Positions 44,886 through 52,426 of a stretch of DNA of 64,000 nucleotides are shown piece by piece. The position numbers were made by a program, and so were the translations under genes. The DNA comes from Hymenobacter aerophilus DSM 13606 (GTDB lineage Bacteria; Bacteroidota; Bacteroidia; Cytophagales; Hymenobacteraceae): positions 62,001-126,000 of the forward strand of contig NZ_KB907802.1 in the NCBI RefSeq assembly GCF_000382225.1. The letters run 5' to 3'. A model generated the notes under the pieces. It saw nothing but the letters and a program-made list of their open reading frames with translations, had not been told where the DNA came from and did not search any database. The stretch's first letter is position 1; the number at the start of each line of letters is the position of its first letter.

Positions 44886-44893
44886 TACTTTCG
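44886..44893 (+). promoter_or_regulatory. Possible -7 box of rpe, very close to the start codon
   Basis: TACTTTCG is one base away from TAnnTTTG. The ATG is only 4 bases downstream, so transcription would start at or inside the start codon, implying a leaderless message or a different true promoter. Confidence 0.35.
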
Positions 44894-44897
44894 TGGC

Positions 44898-45596
44898 ATG
44901 AACCCGACGCATCACCGGGCCCCGCTGCTGGCCCCTTCGCTTCTCTCCGCCGACTTCGGCAACCTGCAGGCCGAAACCGAGCGGCTGGCCGATTCGGCCG
45001 CCGACTGGCTGCACTTCGATGTGATGGACGGCCGCTTCGTGCCCAACATCTCGTTCGGCATGCCGGTGCTCGAAGCCGTGCACCGCTACGCCAAGCAGCC
45101 CATCGATGTGCACCTGATGATTGCCGAGCCTCAGCACTACTTAAGTGCCTTCCGCGACGCGGGTGCCTCCATCATCACGGTGCATTATGAGGCCTGCACC
45201 CACCTGCACCGGGTGGTGCAGCAGATAAAGCAGCTGGGTTGCCGGGCCGGCGTGGCCCTCAACCCGCACTCGCCCGTGAGTTTGCTCGAAGACATTGCCG
45301 CCGACCTCGACGTAGTGCTGGTGATGTCGGTCAACCCTGGTTTTGGCGGCCAGGCTTTCATTCCGAACACGCTGCGCAAGGTGGCCCAGCTGAAAGAGCT
45401 GCTGGTTGATTGCGGCTCCTCGGCGCTGATTGAGGTGGATGGCGGCGTGACGCTCGACAACGCGCCCGCGCTGGTAGCGGCCGGCGCCGATGTGCTGGTG
45501 GCCGGCTCGTTTGTGTTCAAGGATGGCGACCCGGTGGGCACGCTGGCCCGGATGCGGGCCGAGCTGGCCCCCGAAGCCCTCGAACCCAACGACTAA
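44898..45596 (+). CDS. rpe: Ribulose-phosphate 3-epimerase
   Basis: 232 residues. Interconverts ribulose-5-phosphate and xylulose-5-phosphate in the pentose phosphate pathway. LLAPSLLSADFGNLQAETER, WLHFDVMDGRFVPNISFG and the metal-binding HYEACTHLHR are present. DVVLVMSVNPGFGGQAFIPN and IEVDGGVTLDNAPALVAAGA DVLVAGSFVF complete the TIM barrel. Ten bases separate it from the next gene, so it is probably co-transcribed with the receptor at 45607. Confidence 0.96.
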   Translation: MNPTHHRAPLLAPSLLSADFGNLQAETERLADSAADWLHFDVMDGRFVPNISFGMPVLEAVHRYAKQPIDVHLMIAEPQHYLSAFRDAGASIITVHYEACTHLHRVVQQIKQLGCRAGVALNPHSPVSLLEDIAADLDVVLVMSVNPGFGGQAFIPNTLRKVAQLKELLVDCGSSALIEVDGGVTLDNAPALVAAGADVLVAGSFVFKDGDPVGTLARMRAELAPEALEPND

Positions 45597-45606
45597 GCCG
45601 CCGCGG

Positions 45607-48198
45607 ATGCTGCCTGACTTTCGCGCTTCCTTCGGCCTTGCCATCCGCTGCCTGCCTGCCCGTTGGTGGCTGCAGCTGGCGGTGCCCGTGGTCCGGCCCG
45701 GCGCCGCGGCGCTGCTGCTGTTGGCGGGCTTAGCGCCGGCAACGGCCCTGGCGCAGGCCAGCCGCGTAACGGTGGCGGGCACAGTGCGCGACGGCAGCGG
45801 CCGGCCCCTGGAAGACGTAACAGTCGGCGTGGAAGGCCAACCCGGCGGCACCAACACCGATGAGCGCGGCCGCTTCGTGCTGAGCGTGCTGCGGTCCGCG
45901 GCCGGCGCCGCGGCCCCGATGCTGGTGGTGCGCCGCCTCGGCTACCGCCCCGAGCGCCTGACGCTCGACCTGAGCCAGAACCCCGAGCTGCGCCTGGTGC
46001 TGGCCGAAGACGGCCGGGCCCTCGATAACGTAACCGTGCGCGGCCGGCAGGACGTGACCGATACCCGCGAGCAGGTCAGCATTATGAAGCTGGAGCCGCG
46101 GGCGGCCAAGGAAATTCCCTCGCCCTTCGGCGACTTCTCGGCCATCCTCAAAACGCTGCCCGGCGTTACGAGCACCAACGAATTGACCAGCACCTACTCG
46201 GTGCGGGGCGGTAACTACGAGGAAAACCTGATCTACGTCAACGGTTTCGAGGTGTACCGGCCGTTTCTGGTGACTACCGCCCAGCAGGAGGGCCTGAGCT
46301 TCGTGAACCCCGATCTGGTGAACACCATCGAGTTTTCGAGCGGGGGCTGGCAGCCCAAATTCGGCGACAAGCTCTCGTCGGTGCTCAACATTGAATACAA
46401 GCGGCCGCTGAAGTTCGGGGCTTCGGCCACGGCCAGCCTGGTGGGCGGCACGGCCCACGTGGAGGCCGCCTCGCCCAACCGCCGCATCAGCTACCTGGCC
46501 GGGGTGCGCTACAAGAACGCAACGTACGTGTTCAACTCGCTGAAGCAGGCGCAGGGCGGCTACAACCCCACCTTCTACGACGGCCAGAGCCTGATTACGC
46601 TGGCGTTGGGCCCCAAGGACAACCTCGACCGCACCACGCTGGCGCTGCTGAATACGTTTGCCCACAACGATTTTCGCTTCAACCCCGAAAGCGGTGAGAG
46701 CAGCTTTAGCACCGGCGTCAACCAGTTCAAGCGCCTGATTATAGGCTACGAAGGGCAGGAGCGGATGCAGTACGACACTTACCAGGGCGGACTGAGCCTG
46801 AGCCACCAGCTGCGGTCCAACCTGCGCCTGGAGCTGCTCGGTGGCCTGCTCTACTCGCGCGAGTTCGAGTACCGCGACGTGGAAGCCGCCTACTCCATCG
46901 CCGAAATCAACCGCGACCCGAAGTCGCCTGACTTTGGCGGCGACGTGAACCGGCGGGGCGCCGGCACGCTGTTCAAGCACTCACGCAACACGCTGGAGGC
47001 CCGCGTGGCCAGCCTCGAAACCCGTGGCACCTGGACGCCCGGCCTGCGCCACACGGTGCGCTGGGGCCTGAAAACGGGCCGCGAGCAAATCAACGACGTG
47101 CTCAACGAGTATAGCTTCGTCGATTCGGCCGACTACGTGCCCGATTACCGCCGCACCCGCCTGCGCTCCGACCTCGACCTGCGCAGCACCCGCACCCAGG
47201 GCTACGTGCAGCACACGCTGCGCTTCGATTCGCTGCGCACGCTCACCTACGGGGCGCGCCTCAACTATTGGACCGTGAACGGGCAGACCACGCTGAGCCC
47301 GCGGGTGCAGTACGCTTTCCGCAGCGCCCGCAACCCGCGCCTGGCCTGGAAAGCGGCCGTGGGCGTGTACGTGCAGCCGCCCTTCTACCGCGAGCTGCGC
47401 TACCAGACCGGGGCGCCGCAAACTCAGCAGGGCGCGCTCAACCTCGATTTGCGGGCCCAGAAGTCGCTGCACCTGATTGTGGGCAACGAGCTGCGCTTCC
47501 GCAGCTGGGGCCGGCCGTTCCGCTTCACCGGCGAGGCCTACTACAAGTACCTCACCGATGTGGTGCCCTACGATATCGACAACGTGCGCCTGCGCTACCA
47601 GGCCAACAACAACGCCAAAGCCTACGCCGCCGGCCTCGATGCGCGGGTGGCCGGCGAGTTCATCCCCGGTACCGAGTCGTGGTTTAGCCTGGGGCTGCTC
47701 ACGACCCGCGAAAACCTGGTGGGCGACTCGCTCAACGTCTTCGACCCCGAAACCGGCCAGATAACCGGCCGCGAGCCCAAAGGCTACATCCGCCGCCCCT
47801 CCGACCAGCGCCTGAACCTGGGCATTTTCCTGCAGGACAATCTGCCGAACGACCCCTCGGTGAAAGGCTACGTGAACTTCGTGTTCGGCTCGGGCCTGCC
47901 CTTCAGCCCGCCCGACGCGCCCGATCTGCGGGGCACCAGCAAGCTCACGCGCTCCTATAAGCGGGTTGATCTGGGCTTTACCAAAGTGCTGGGCCTGCGC
48001 ACCGCCACCGAGCTGGCCGCCCGCGGCCGCACCGTGCAGCTGCAAACTCTGTGGCTAAGCCTGGAAGTACTCAATGTGCTCGGCGCCAGCAACCTGGCCG
48101 GCTACAACTACGTGCAGGACCTGAACGGCCTCACCTACGGCGTACCCAACTTCCTCTCCAACCGTCTGGTCAACCTGCGCGTCATTGCGCGGTTTTAG
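45607..48198 (+). CDS. TonB-dependent receptor with carboxypeptidase-regulatory-like domain
   Basis: 863 residues, outer membrane. A signal region ends ATALAQ (about residue 52). A CarboxypepD_reg-like domain follows (VAGTVRDGSGRPLEDVTVGV EG). The plug domain contains FGDFSAILKTLPGVTSTNEL, YSVRGGNYEENLIYVNGFEV and SGGWQPKFGDKLSSVLNIEY. The rest is a 22-strand-type barrel, ending ...FLSNRLVNLRVIARF with the terminal Phe. It is not SusC-like, because no SusD gene follows. I chose ATG 45607 over a longer frame overlapping rpe. The ligand is unknown. Confidence 0.92.
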   Translation: MLPDFRASFGLAIRCLPARWWLQLAVPVVRPGAAALLLLAGLAPATALAQASRVTVAGTVRDGSGRPLEDVTVGVEGQPGGTNTDERGRFVLSVLRSAAGAAAPMLVVRRLGYRPERLTLDLSQNPELRLVLAEDGRALDNVTVRGRQDVTDTREQVSIMKLEPRAAKEIPSPFGDFSAILKTLPGVTSTNELTSTYSVRGGNYEENLIYVNGFEVYRPFLVTTAQQEGLSFVNPDLVNTIEFSSGGWQPKFGDKLSSVLNIEYKRPLKFGASATASLVGGTAHVEAASPNRRISYLAGVRYKNATYVFNSLKQAQGGYNPTFYDGQSLITLALGPKDNLDRTTLALLNTFAHNDFRFNPESGESSFSTGVNQFKRLIIGYEGQERMQYDTYQGGLSLSHQLRSNLRLELLGGLLYSREFEYRDVEAAYSIAEINRDPKSPDFGGDVNRRGAGTLFKHSRNTLEARVASLETRGTWTPGLRHTVRWGLKTGREQINDVLNEYSFVDSADYVPDYRRTRLRSDLDLRSTRTQGYVQHTLRFDSLRTLTYGARLNYWTVNGQTTLSPRVQYAFRSARNPRLAWKAAVGVYVQPPFYRELRYQTGAPQTQQGALNLDLRAQKSLHLIVGNELRFRSWGRPFRFTGEAYYKYLTDVVPYDIDNVRLRYQANNNAKAYAAGLDARVAGEFIPGTESWFSLGLLTTRENLVGDSLNVFDPETGQITGREPKGYIRRPSDQRLNLGIFLQDNLPNDPSVKGYVNFVFGSGLPFSPPDAPDLRGTSKLTRSYKRVDLGFTKVLGLRTATELAARGRTVQLQTLWLSLEVLNVLGASNLAGYNYVQDLNGLTYGVPNFLSNRLVNLRVIARF

Positions 48199-48225
48199 AG
48201 GCAAACCGGTAAGTAGCGGAACATC

Positions 48226-48250
48226 ATTCTTCGCTGCGCTCTGAATGACG
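48226..48250. repeat. Solitary right half of a family B repeat
   Basis: ATTCTTCGCTGCGCTCTGAA TGACG matches the right arm of family B, but no left arm is present upstream. A G-poor stretch (CACCAAGTTACAAAATCACC) follows. It is probably a remnant. Confidence 0.75.
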
Positions 48251-48281
48251 TTTCTTCTCACCAAGTTACAAAATCACCAAA

Positions 48282-49085
48282 TCACCTCTCTTCCGCGTGC
48301 ACATCTTTGAAGCGGAGCATGTCGGTTAGCTTTTCTTCCTTTTCGGGGTCGAAGCCGCAGGTGGCCTCGAAGGTAGCGGGGTTGCGATAGGTGCCGAAGA
48401 GGTAGTCCCAAACCACCAGGTCGCCGTAGTTGTGGCTGTGCTGCTGGTACTGGTGATGGACGCGGTGCATTTCGGGGCGCTGGAACACGTAACCCACCCA
48501 GCGCGGTGTGCGCACGTTGGTGTGGTAGAAAAACTCGCCCAGCGCTGTGCAGAGCGTGTACACGGCTCCGGCCGCCGGGCTCAGGCCCAGCAGGGTGTAC
48601 ACCAGCAGCCCGCCCAGCAGCGAGTTGACAGTCATTTCGAGCGGGTGCTTGTAGAAGGAGGTGATGACTTCGAGCCGGCGGGGGCTGTGGTGAATCTGGT
48701 GGAAGTGCAACCACAAAAAGTCGTGGGTGTGCCGCCAGCGGTGCCACCAGTAGAAAATGAACGTGGCTGCCACGTAGGCCAGCAACCCGCCCGCCACCGG
48801 CCCCAGGTGCCGCGACACGTGCAGCAGCGAGTAGGCCGAAAACCACTTTTCCCAGCTCAGGCCCGCCACTACCACGACCAGCAGCTGGGCCCCGTTGATG
48901 AGCAGCACCCGCAGCGGCCAGGTGGCCACCCGCGGCAACTTCCAGCCCGGCACCACGCGCTCTAGCACAAAGCAGAACGCGAAGGCCGCAAAAATAATGA
49001 TCAGCATGGGCGGCGCGTCGCGCCAGGTGGGCACGCTGAAAGAAAATTCGCAGCTTAGCAGCAGCGTCGGAAACAACGGATTCAT
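48282..49085 (-). CDS. Sterol desaturase / fatty acid hydroxylase family protein
   Basis: 267 residues, integral membrane di-iron enzyme. Four or five membrane segments surround the His boxes: HRWRHTHDFLWLHFHQIHHS (boxes HxxxH and HxxHH, about residues 118-137) and HRVHHQYQQHSHNYG (about residue 210). It probably hydroxylates or desaturates a membrane lipid or carotenoid; the substrate is not evident. I chose the ATG at 49085 (MNPLFPTLLLSCEFSF). It lies 70 bases downstream of the Crp/Fnr gene on the same strand, so they may form an operon. Confidence 0.88.
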   Translation of the reverse strand: MNPLFPTLLLSCEFSFSVPTWRDAPPMLIIIFAAFAFCFVLERVVPGWKLPRVATWPLRVLLINGAQLLVVVVAGLSWEKWFSAYSLLHVSRHLGPVAGGLLAYVAATFIFYWWHRWRHTHDFLWLHFHQIHHSPRRLEVITSFYKHPLEMTVNSLLGGLLVYTLLGLSPAAGAVYTLCTALGEFFYHTNVRTPRWVGYVFQRPEMHRVHHQYQQHSHNYGDLVVWDYLFGTYRNPATFEATCGFDPEKEEKLTDMLRFKDVHAEER

Positions 49086-49155
49086 AGGAGCCGGTTTAGG
49101 GGTAAAACCATGCTCCAAAGGTGCGGGCCGCGCTGCCCGCATCCCTTGACATTTG

Positions 49156-49722
49156 TCAAGAACGGCGGGCGCGCAGGCGGCTCAGGGTTTCGGGGGTAAT
49201 GCCCAGGTGCGAGGCCAGCATGTGCAGCGGCACTTGCTGGATCAGGCCAGGAAAGTCGTGCAGCAGGCGGGCGTAGCGCTCGGCGGCGGGCAGCATGCGC
49301 AGGTCGAGGGCGCGCTGCTCGCTGAGCACGTAGTAGCGCTCGGTGAGTACCCGGCCGATGAAGTTGAACTCGGGAAACTGCCGGTACAGGGCCTGCACCT
49401 GCTCGTAGGTTAGCGACCAGACCCGGCACTCGGCCAGCGTCTGCAGGTACTCGTGCGAGGACTGGCGCGAAAAGAAGCTCAGAATCGAAATCACGAAGTG
49501 GCCCGCCGGCATAAACCACGACGTTACTTCCTTGCCTTCCTTCAGATAAAAGCCCCGCACCAAACCCGCTTCCAGAAAATACAGCCGCTGCGCCACGCTG
49601 CCGGGTTCGAGCAGCGCCGTGCGGGCCGGTACGGTTTCGGGCCGCGCCAACTGGTGTAGCGCCGCCTCCAGGCCCTCGGAAAGCGGATGAATAGCGCGGC
49701 AGACGGCCAGAAGTGCTTCCAT
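49156..49722 (-). CDS. Crp/Fnr-family transcriptional regulator
   Basis: 188 residues. The cyclic-nucleotide-binding-like beta roll is about residues 20-115 (VPARTALLEPGSVAQRLYFL EAGLVRGFYLKEGKEVTSWF). The C-terminal helix-turn-helix is short: QVPLHMLASHLGITPETLSR LRARRS. No Cys cluster for an iron-sulphur centre is present, so it is not an FNR oxygen sensor. The effector is unknown. The ATG at 49722 is chosen because the upstream frame runs through a terminator. A possible -7 box, TATCTTGG, lies just upstream on the minus strand. Confidence 0.88.
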   Translation of the reverse strand: MEALLAVCRAIHPLSEGLEAALHQLARPETVPARTALLEPGSVAQRLYFLEAGLVRGFYLKEGKEVTSWFMPAGHFVISILSFFSRQSSHEYLQTLAECRVWSLTYEQVQALYRQFPEFNFIGRVLTERYYVLSEQRALDLRMLPAAERYARLLHDFPGLIQQVPLHMLASHLGITPETLSRLRARRS

Positions 49723-49741
49723 GAGCGCCAAGATAAACCAC

Positions 49742-49775
49742 AAAAAAACAGCCGCTGCAAACTGCAACGGCTGTT
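49742..49775 (-). terminator. Intrinsic terminator downstream of the DUF2911 gene
   Basis: On the minus strand AACAGCCGTTGCAG pairs with TGCAGCGGCTGTT (one mismatch), followed by TTTTTTT. It separates the DUF2911 gene from the Crp/Fnr gene. Confidence 0.85.
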
Positions 49776-49790
49776 CCTGAAATACATATA

Positions 49791-49867
49791 TCCCTAATCC
49801 CTAATCCCTAATCCCTAATCCCTAATCCCTAATCCCTAATCCCTAATCCCTAATCCCTAATCCCTAA
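49791..49867. repeat. Tandem TCCCTAA heptamer array, eleven copies
   Basis: Eleven perfect 7-mers fill 49791-49867. The stop codon of the DUF2911 gene (minus strand, 49864-49866) lies in the last copy. The array is thus the immediate 3' untranslated region, and is prone to length change by slippage. Confidence 0.97.
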
Positions 49868-50868
49868 TACGCCCGCGCCTGCCACTCGGTGAGGGAAAGG
49901 CGCATGTTGGGCAGGCGCGATTTAAAGGCCTCATCGTCTTTGTCGCCCATTTTGATGGCTTTGCGGGCGTACACGATGGCCGTGCCGTAATCCTGCTGCT
50001 GGGCCAGCAGGCGGGCTTTAATCCAGTTGTTGCTCACCTCGCTTTGCAGCCGGATCGACTCGTTGATCCAAGCCAGGGCGCGCTCGGGCTGCAGGTTGTT
50101 CTGCACGAGGTAGTCGGCGGCCTGAGCCAGCAGCTGCCAGTCGTTGGGCTGCTGCTGCAGCGCCTGCTCGACGCCGGCCAGCACCTGCTTGTGCACTTCC
50201 ACTTCGAACAGCAGCACCACGGTGCGCTTCTCCCAGGTCAGGTTGAGGTGGGCGCCGTTGGGCCGCACGTTGGAAAACCAGTACAGCAGGCTTTCCTGAA
50301 ACTGGGCCGGCTCGGTCTGCACCGGCACCCGGATAACGTCCTGCTGCGGATTGTAGCCGTCGGTTCCCCAGTGGGTGGTCACGCGGTTGAGCGCCACTTC
50401 CCAGTCGCGGTCCTGGTGCGGAATCACGTAGTAGGAGTACTGGCCGGCGGGCACGCTTTGGCCCTGCAGCAGCACCGGCGTCGAGAACTTGATCAGGGTG
50501 TTTTCGTTGGCCCCGGCGCGCCACACCTGCTCGTAGGGCACCAGCCCGCCCCACACCGTGCGGCCGCGCACCGAGGGCGAGTGGTATTCCACCGTTACGT
50601 CGGTCAGGCCCACGGTTTGGGCCACCACGGCGCGGGGGCTGGCCTGGGGCAGCAGCAGCTCGATGCCGGTAGGCACGCCGGTGGTGGGGGGCGGCAGCGG
50701 CGCGGGGGCAGCCTCGCCGGCCAGCGGCGGCGGCGTAGCGGCCGATGCGGGCGCCGGCGCCGGTACGGCCGACGGGGTAGTCTGGGCGCGTACCGCGAGC
50801 GAGCTGCCGGTGGTCAGGGCAAGCAGAAGTCCGAAGCGAAGGGCAAGCGAGCGGGCAGTGGTAGGCAT
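49864..50868 (-). CDS. DUF2911-domain exported protein with C-terminal helical repeats
   Basis: 334 residues. Signal peptide MPTTARSLALRFGLLLALTT GSSLAVRAQ, then a Pro/Ala-rich spacer. The DUF2911 domain (about residues 85-230) shows VTVEYHSPSVRGRTVWGGLV, WRAGANENTLIKFSTPVLLQ and GQYSYYVIPHQDRDWEVALN. The C-terminal 100 residues look like TPR helices (WLLAQAADYLVQNNLQPERA-type). The function of DUF2911 proteins is not known to me. The ATG at 50868 begins the signal peptide. A terminator and heptamer array follow. Confidence 0.87.
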   Translation of the reverse strand: MPTTARSLALRFGLLLALTTGSSLAVRAQTTPSAVPAPAPASAATPPPLAGEAAPAPLPPPTTGVPTGIELLLPQASPRAVVAQTVGLTDVTVEYHSPSVRGRTVWGGLVPYEQVWRAGANENTLIKFSTPVLLQGQSVPAGQYSYYVIPHQDRDWEVALNRVTTHWGTDGYNPQQDVIRVPVQTEPAQFQESLLYWFSNVRPNGAHLNLTWEKRTVVLLFEVEVHKQVLAGVEQALQQQPNDWQLLAQAADYLVQNNLQPERALAWINESIRLQSEVSNNWIKARLLAQQQDYGTAIVYARKAIKMGDKDDEAFKSRLPNMRLSLTEWQARAY

Positions 50869-51054
50869 AATTTTAAAACAAAGCACGACGGTAAACGGTA
50901 CCATAGCCGGCAGAGCAGCCACCCCGCCGGTTACGCACAACCCTATGCAGTAACAATGGTGCCAAAAGTGGGTTGGTCTGGTACGGGAAACGCGAAGTTC
51001 CCGGTTTTTTGATAATTTTTTTGGGGAAAAGTTTTCATCCTATCTGTCGGCTCG

Positions 51055-51062
51055 TACATTTG
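51055..51062 (+). promoter_or_regulatory. -7 box of the histidine operon
   Basis: TACATTTG matches TAnnTTTG, with a partial -33 (TTTTC, about 51032). The predicted start of transcription is a few bases before the leader-peptide ATG at 51081. Confidence 0.6.
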
Positions 51063-51080
51063 CCCCGCTACTCAGCCCTT

Positions 51081-51212
51081 ATGCTTTTCTCCGCGCCTCT
51101 TATTTCTGCCCTGAGCCACCCGGCCGCCCCCGTAGCGGGCCGCCCGGCCGGGGTGGGCGCGTCTGAGTCTGCCTGCTGGCATCAGCATCACGGCCACCAT
51201 TCCTCTTTCTAG
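51081..51212 (+). CDS. Histidine operon leader peptide
   Basis: A 43-codon frame from ATG to TAG. Residues 33-43 read WHQHHGHHSSF, so five His codons fall within seven, and a sixth is at residue 13. It sits 18 bases after the -7 box and 249 bases before hisG. A hairpin overlaps its stop codon. Clustered codons for the operon's own product at the end of a short leader are the hallmark of ribosome-mediated attenuation: when charged His-tRNA is scarce the ribosome stalls here. The annotation rests on codon content and position, not on homology. Confidence 0.8.
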   Translation: MLFSAPLISALSHPAAPVAGRPAGVGASESACWHQHHGHHSSF

Positions 51213-51461
51213 AGGAATGAACGCATCATATTGACCCGTTGGGTGAGCCGCATCAGGCTCCCCGGCCCCCGGAAAAGTGGGGGTCCGGCCGGCCTCTGGC
51301 CACTGCTCAACCATCGCAGGGTCCTCAAGCGCTTTCTTCAAAACAGCTAATGCCGTCGGGCTGGTCGTGCTGACCGCTTGGCAACCTCTACTAATCAGTC
51401 AGCCCGGAGCCCAAACGGCTACTTCTTACCTGCTGATTTTCCACTCCCATACCCACCCAAC
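51198..51461 (+). promoter_or_regulatory. Candidate his attenuator region
   Basis: A perfect 9-bp hairpin (CATTCCTCT 51198-51206, loop TTCT, AGAGGAATG 51211-51219) begins in the last His codon and contains the leader stop codon. A ribosome stalled on the His codons would cover it, freeing AGAGG to pair with CCTCT at 51293-51297 or 51385-51389. Further stems are GAGCC/GGCTC, GGCCCCC/GGGGGTC and CGGGCTG/CAGCCCG. No T-run terminator is visible, so the mechanism after the first hairpin is unclear. Confidence 0.6.
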
Positions 51462-52313
51462 ATGCTCCGTCTGGCCATCCAGAAATCGGGCCGCTTAAGC
51501 GAAGATTCCCTGAACCTGATTCGGGAATGCGGCATCAGCTTCCTCGCAGCTTCCAATAAGCTCAAAACCGAAGCCACCAACTTCCCGCTCGAAATCCTGT
51601 ACCTGCGCGACGACGATATTCCCGGCTACGTGCAGGACGGCGTGGCCGATCTGGGCATTGTGGGCCAGAACGTGCTGGTAGAAGCCGGCTTTCCGGAACT
51701 GGCCATTGAGGGCCTGGGCTTCAGCAAGTGCCGCCTGAGTCTGGCCGTGCCCCGCGCCGCCGCCTACGACTCCATCCAGGACCTGCAGGGCGTGAGCATT
51801 GCCACTTCGTACCCCAACATTTTGGGCGACTACCTGGCCGATCAGGGCGTGCGGGCTAACCTGCACACCATCAGCGGCTCGGTGGAAATTGCCCCCAGCA
51901 TCGGGCTGGCCGAGGCCATCTGCGACATCGTAAGCAGCGGCTCGACGCTGCTCGGTAACGGCCTGCGCGAAGTGGAAACCGTGTTTCGCTCGGAAGCCGT
52001 GCTCATTGCCAACCAGAACCTGAGCGCCGAAAAGAAGGAGCTGCTGGAGCAGCTGCAGTTCCGCATGCAGGCCGTGCGCCGCGCCCGCCGCAACAAGTAC
52101 ATCATCCTCAACGCGCCCGTTGCGGCCCTCGATGCGGTGAAGCAGCTGCTGCCCGGCATCAAGTCGCCCACCCTCACGCCGCTGGCCGAAGAAGGCTGGG
52201 TTTCGGTGCAGTCGGTGGTGAACGAGGACGACTTCTGGCACATCACCAGCCAGCTCAAAGCCGTCGGCGCCGAAGGCATCCTGGTGCTCCCGATTGAGAA
52301 AATGATTAGCTGA
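51462..52313 (+). CDS. hisG: ATP phosphoribosyltransferase (long form)
   Basis: 283 residues. It catalyses the first, committed step of histidine synthesis. LAIQKSGRLSEDSLNLIREC starts the chain. YLRDDDIPGYVQDGVADLGI VGQNVLVE and AICDIVSSGSTLLGNGLREV are in the catalytic lobes. The C-terminal ~75 residues (AVAALDAVKQLLPGIKSPTL TPL) form the regulatory HisG_C domain of the long, histidine-inhibited form. The ATG at 51462 is the family start; the longer frame from 51378 is leader sequence. It is the first gene of the operon after the His-codon leader. Confidence 0.95.
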   Translation: MLRLAIQKSGRLSEDSLNLIRECGISFLAASNKLKTEATNFPLEILYLRDDDIPGYVQDGVADLGIVGQNVLVEAGFPELAIEGLGFSKCRLSLAVPRAAAYDSIQDLQGVSIATSYPNILGDYLADQGVRANLHTISGSVEIAPSIGLAEAICDIVSSGSTLLGNGLREVETVFRSEAVLIANQNLSAEKKELLEQLQFRMQAVRRARRNKYIILNAPVAALDAVKQLLPGIKSPTLTPLAEEGWVSVQSVVNEDDFWHITSQLKAVGAEGILVLPIEKMIS

Positions 52314-52426
52314 GAAGTGAGATTTTAGACATGAGAGGTGAGACGATGTTTCACTGGCTCATGCCGGTTCTACTGCTGATGCTCGAAGTGTCTCACTTCT
52401 CACCTCTAACATCTCACTTCTATAAG
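52314..52426. repeat. Junction palindrome joining hisG stop to hisD start, TGAGA word family
   Basis: The left arm GAAGTGAGATTTTAGACATG... begins directly after the stop codon. The right arm (52391-52426) has CTCACTTCTCACCTCTAACA TCTCACTTC and ends at the hisD ATG. GAAGTGAGAT/ATCTCACTTC and AGAGGTGAGA/TCTCACCTCT pair. Arms are imperfect. Confidence 0.8.

Noticed and set aside
45607..48198. SusC/SusD polysaccharide utilisation locus
   Set aside because: The receptor is not followed by a SusD-like lipoprotein and has no glycoside hydrolases nearby.
49791..49867. Tandem repeat considered as a CRISPR array
   Set aside because: Seven-base units without spacers; no cas genes.
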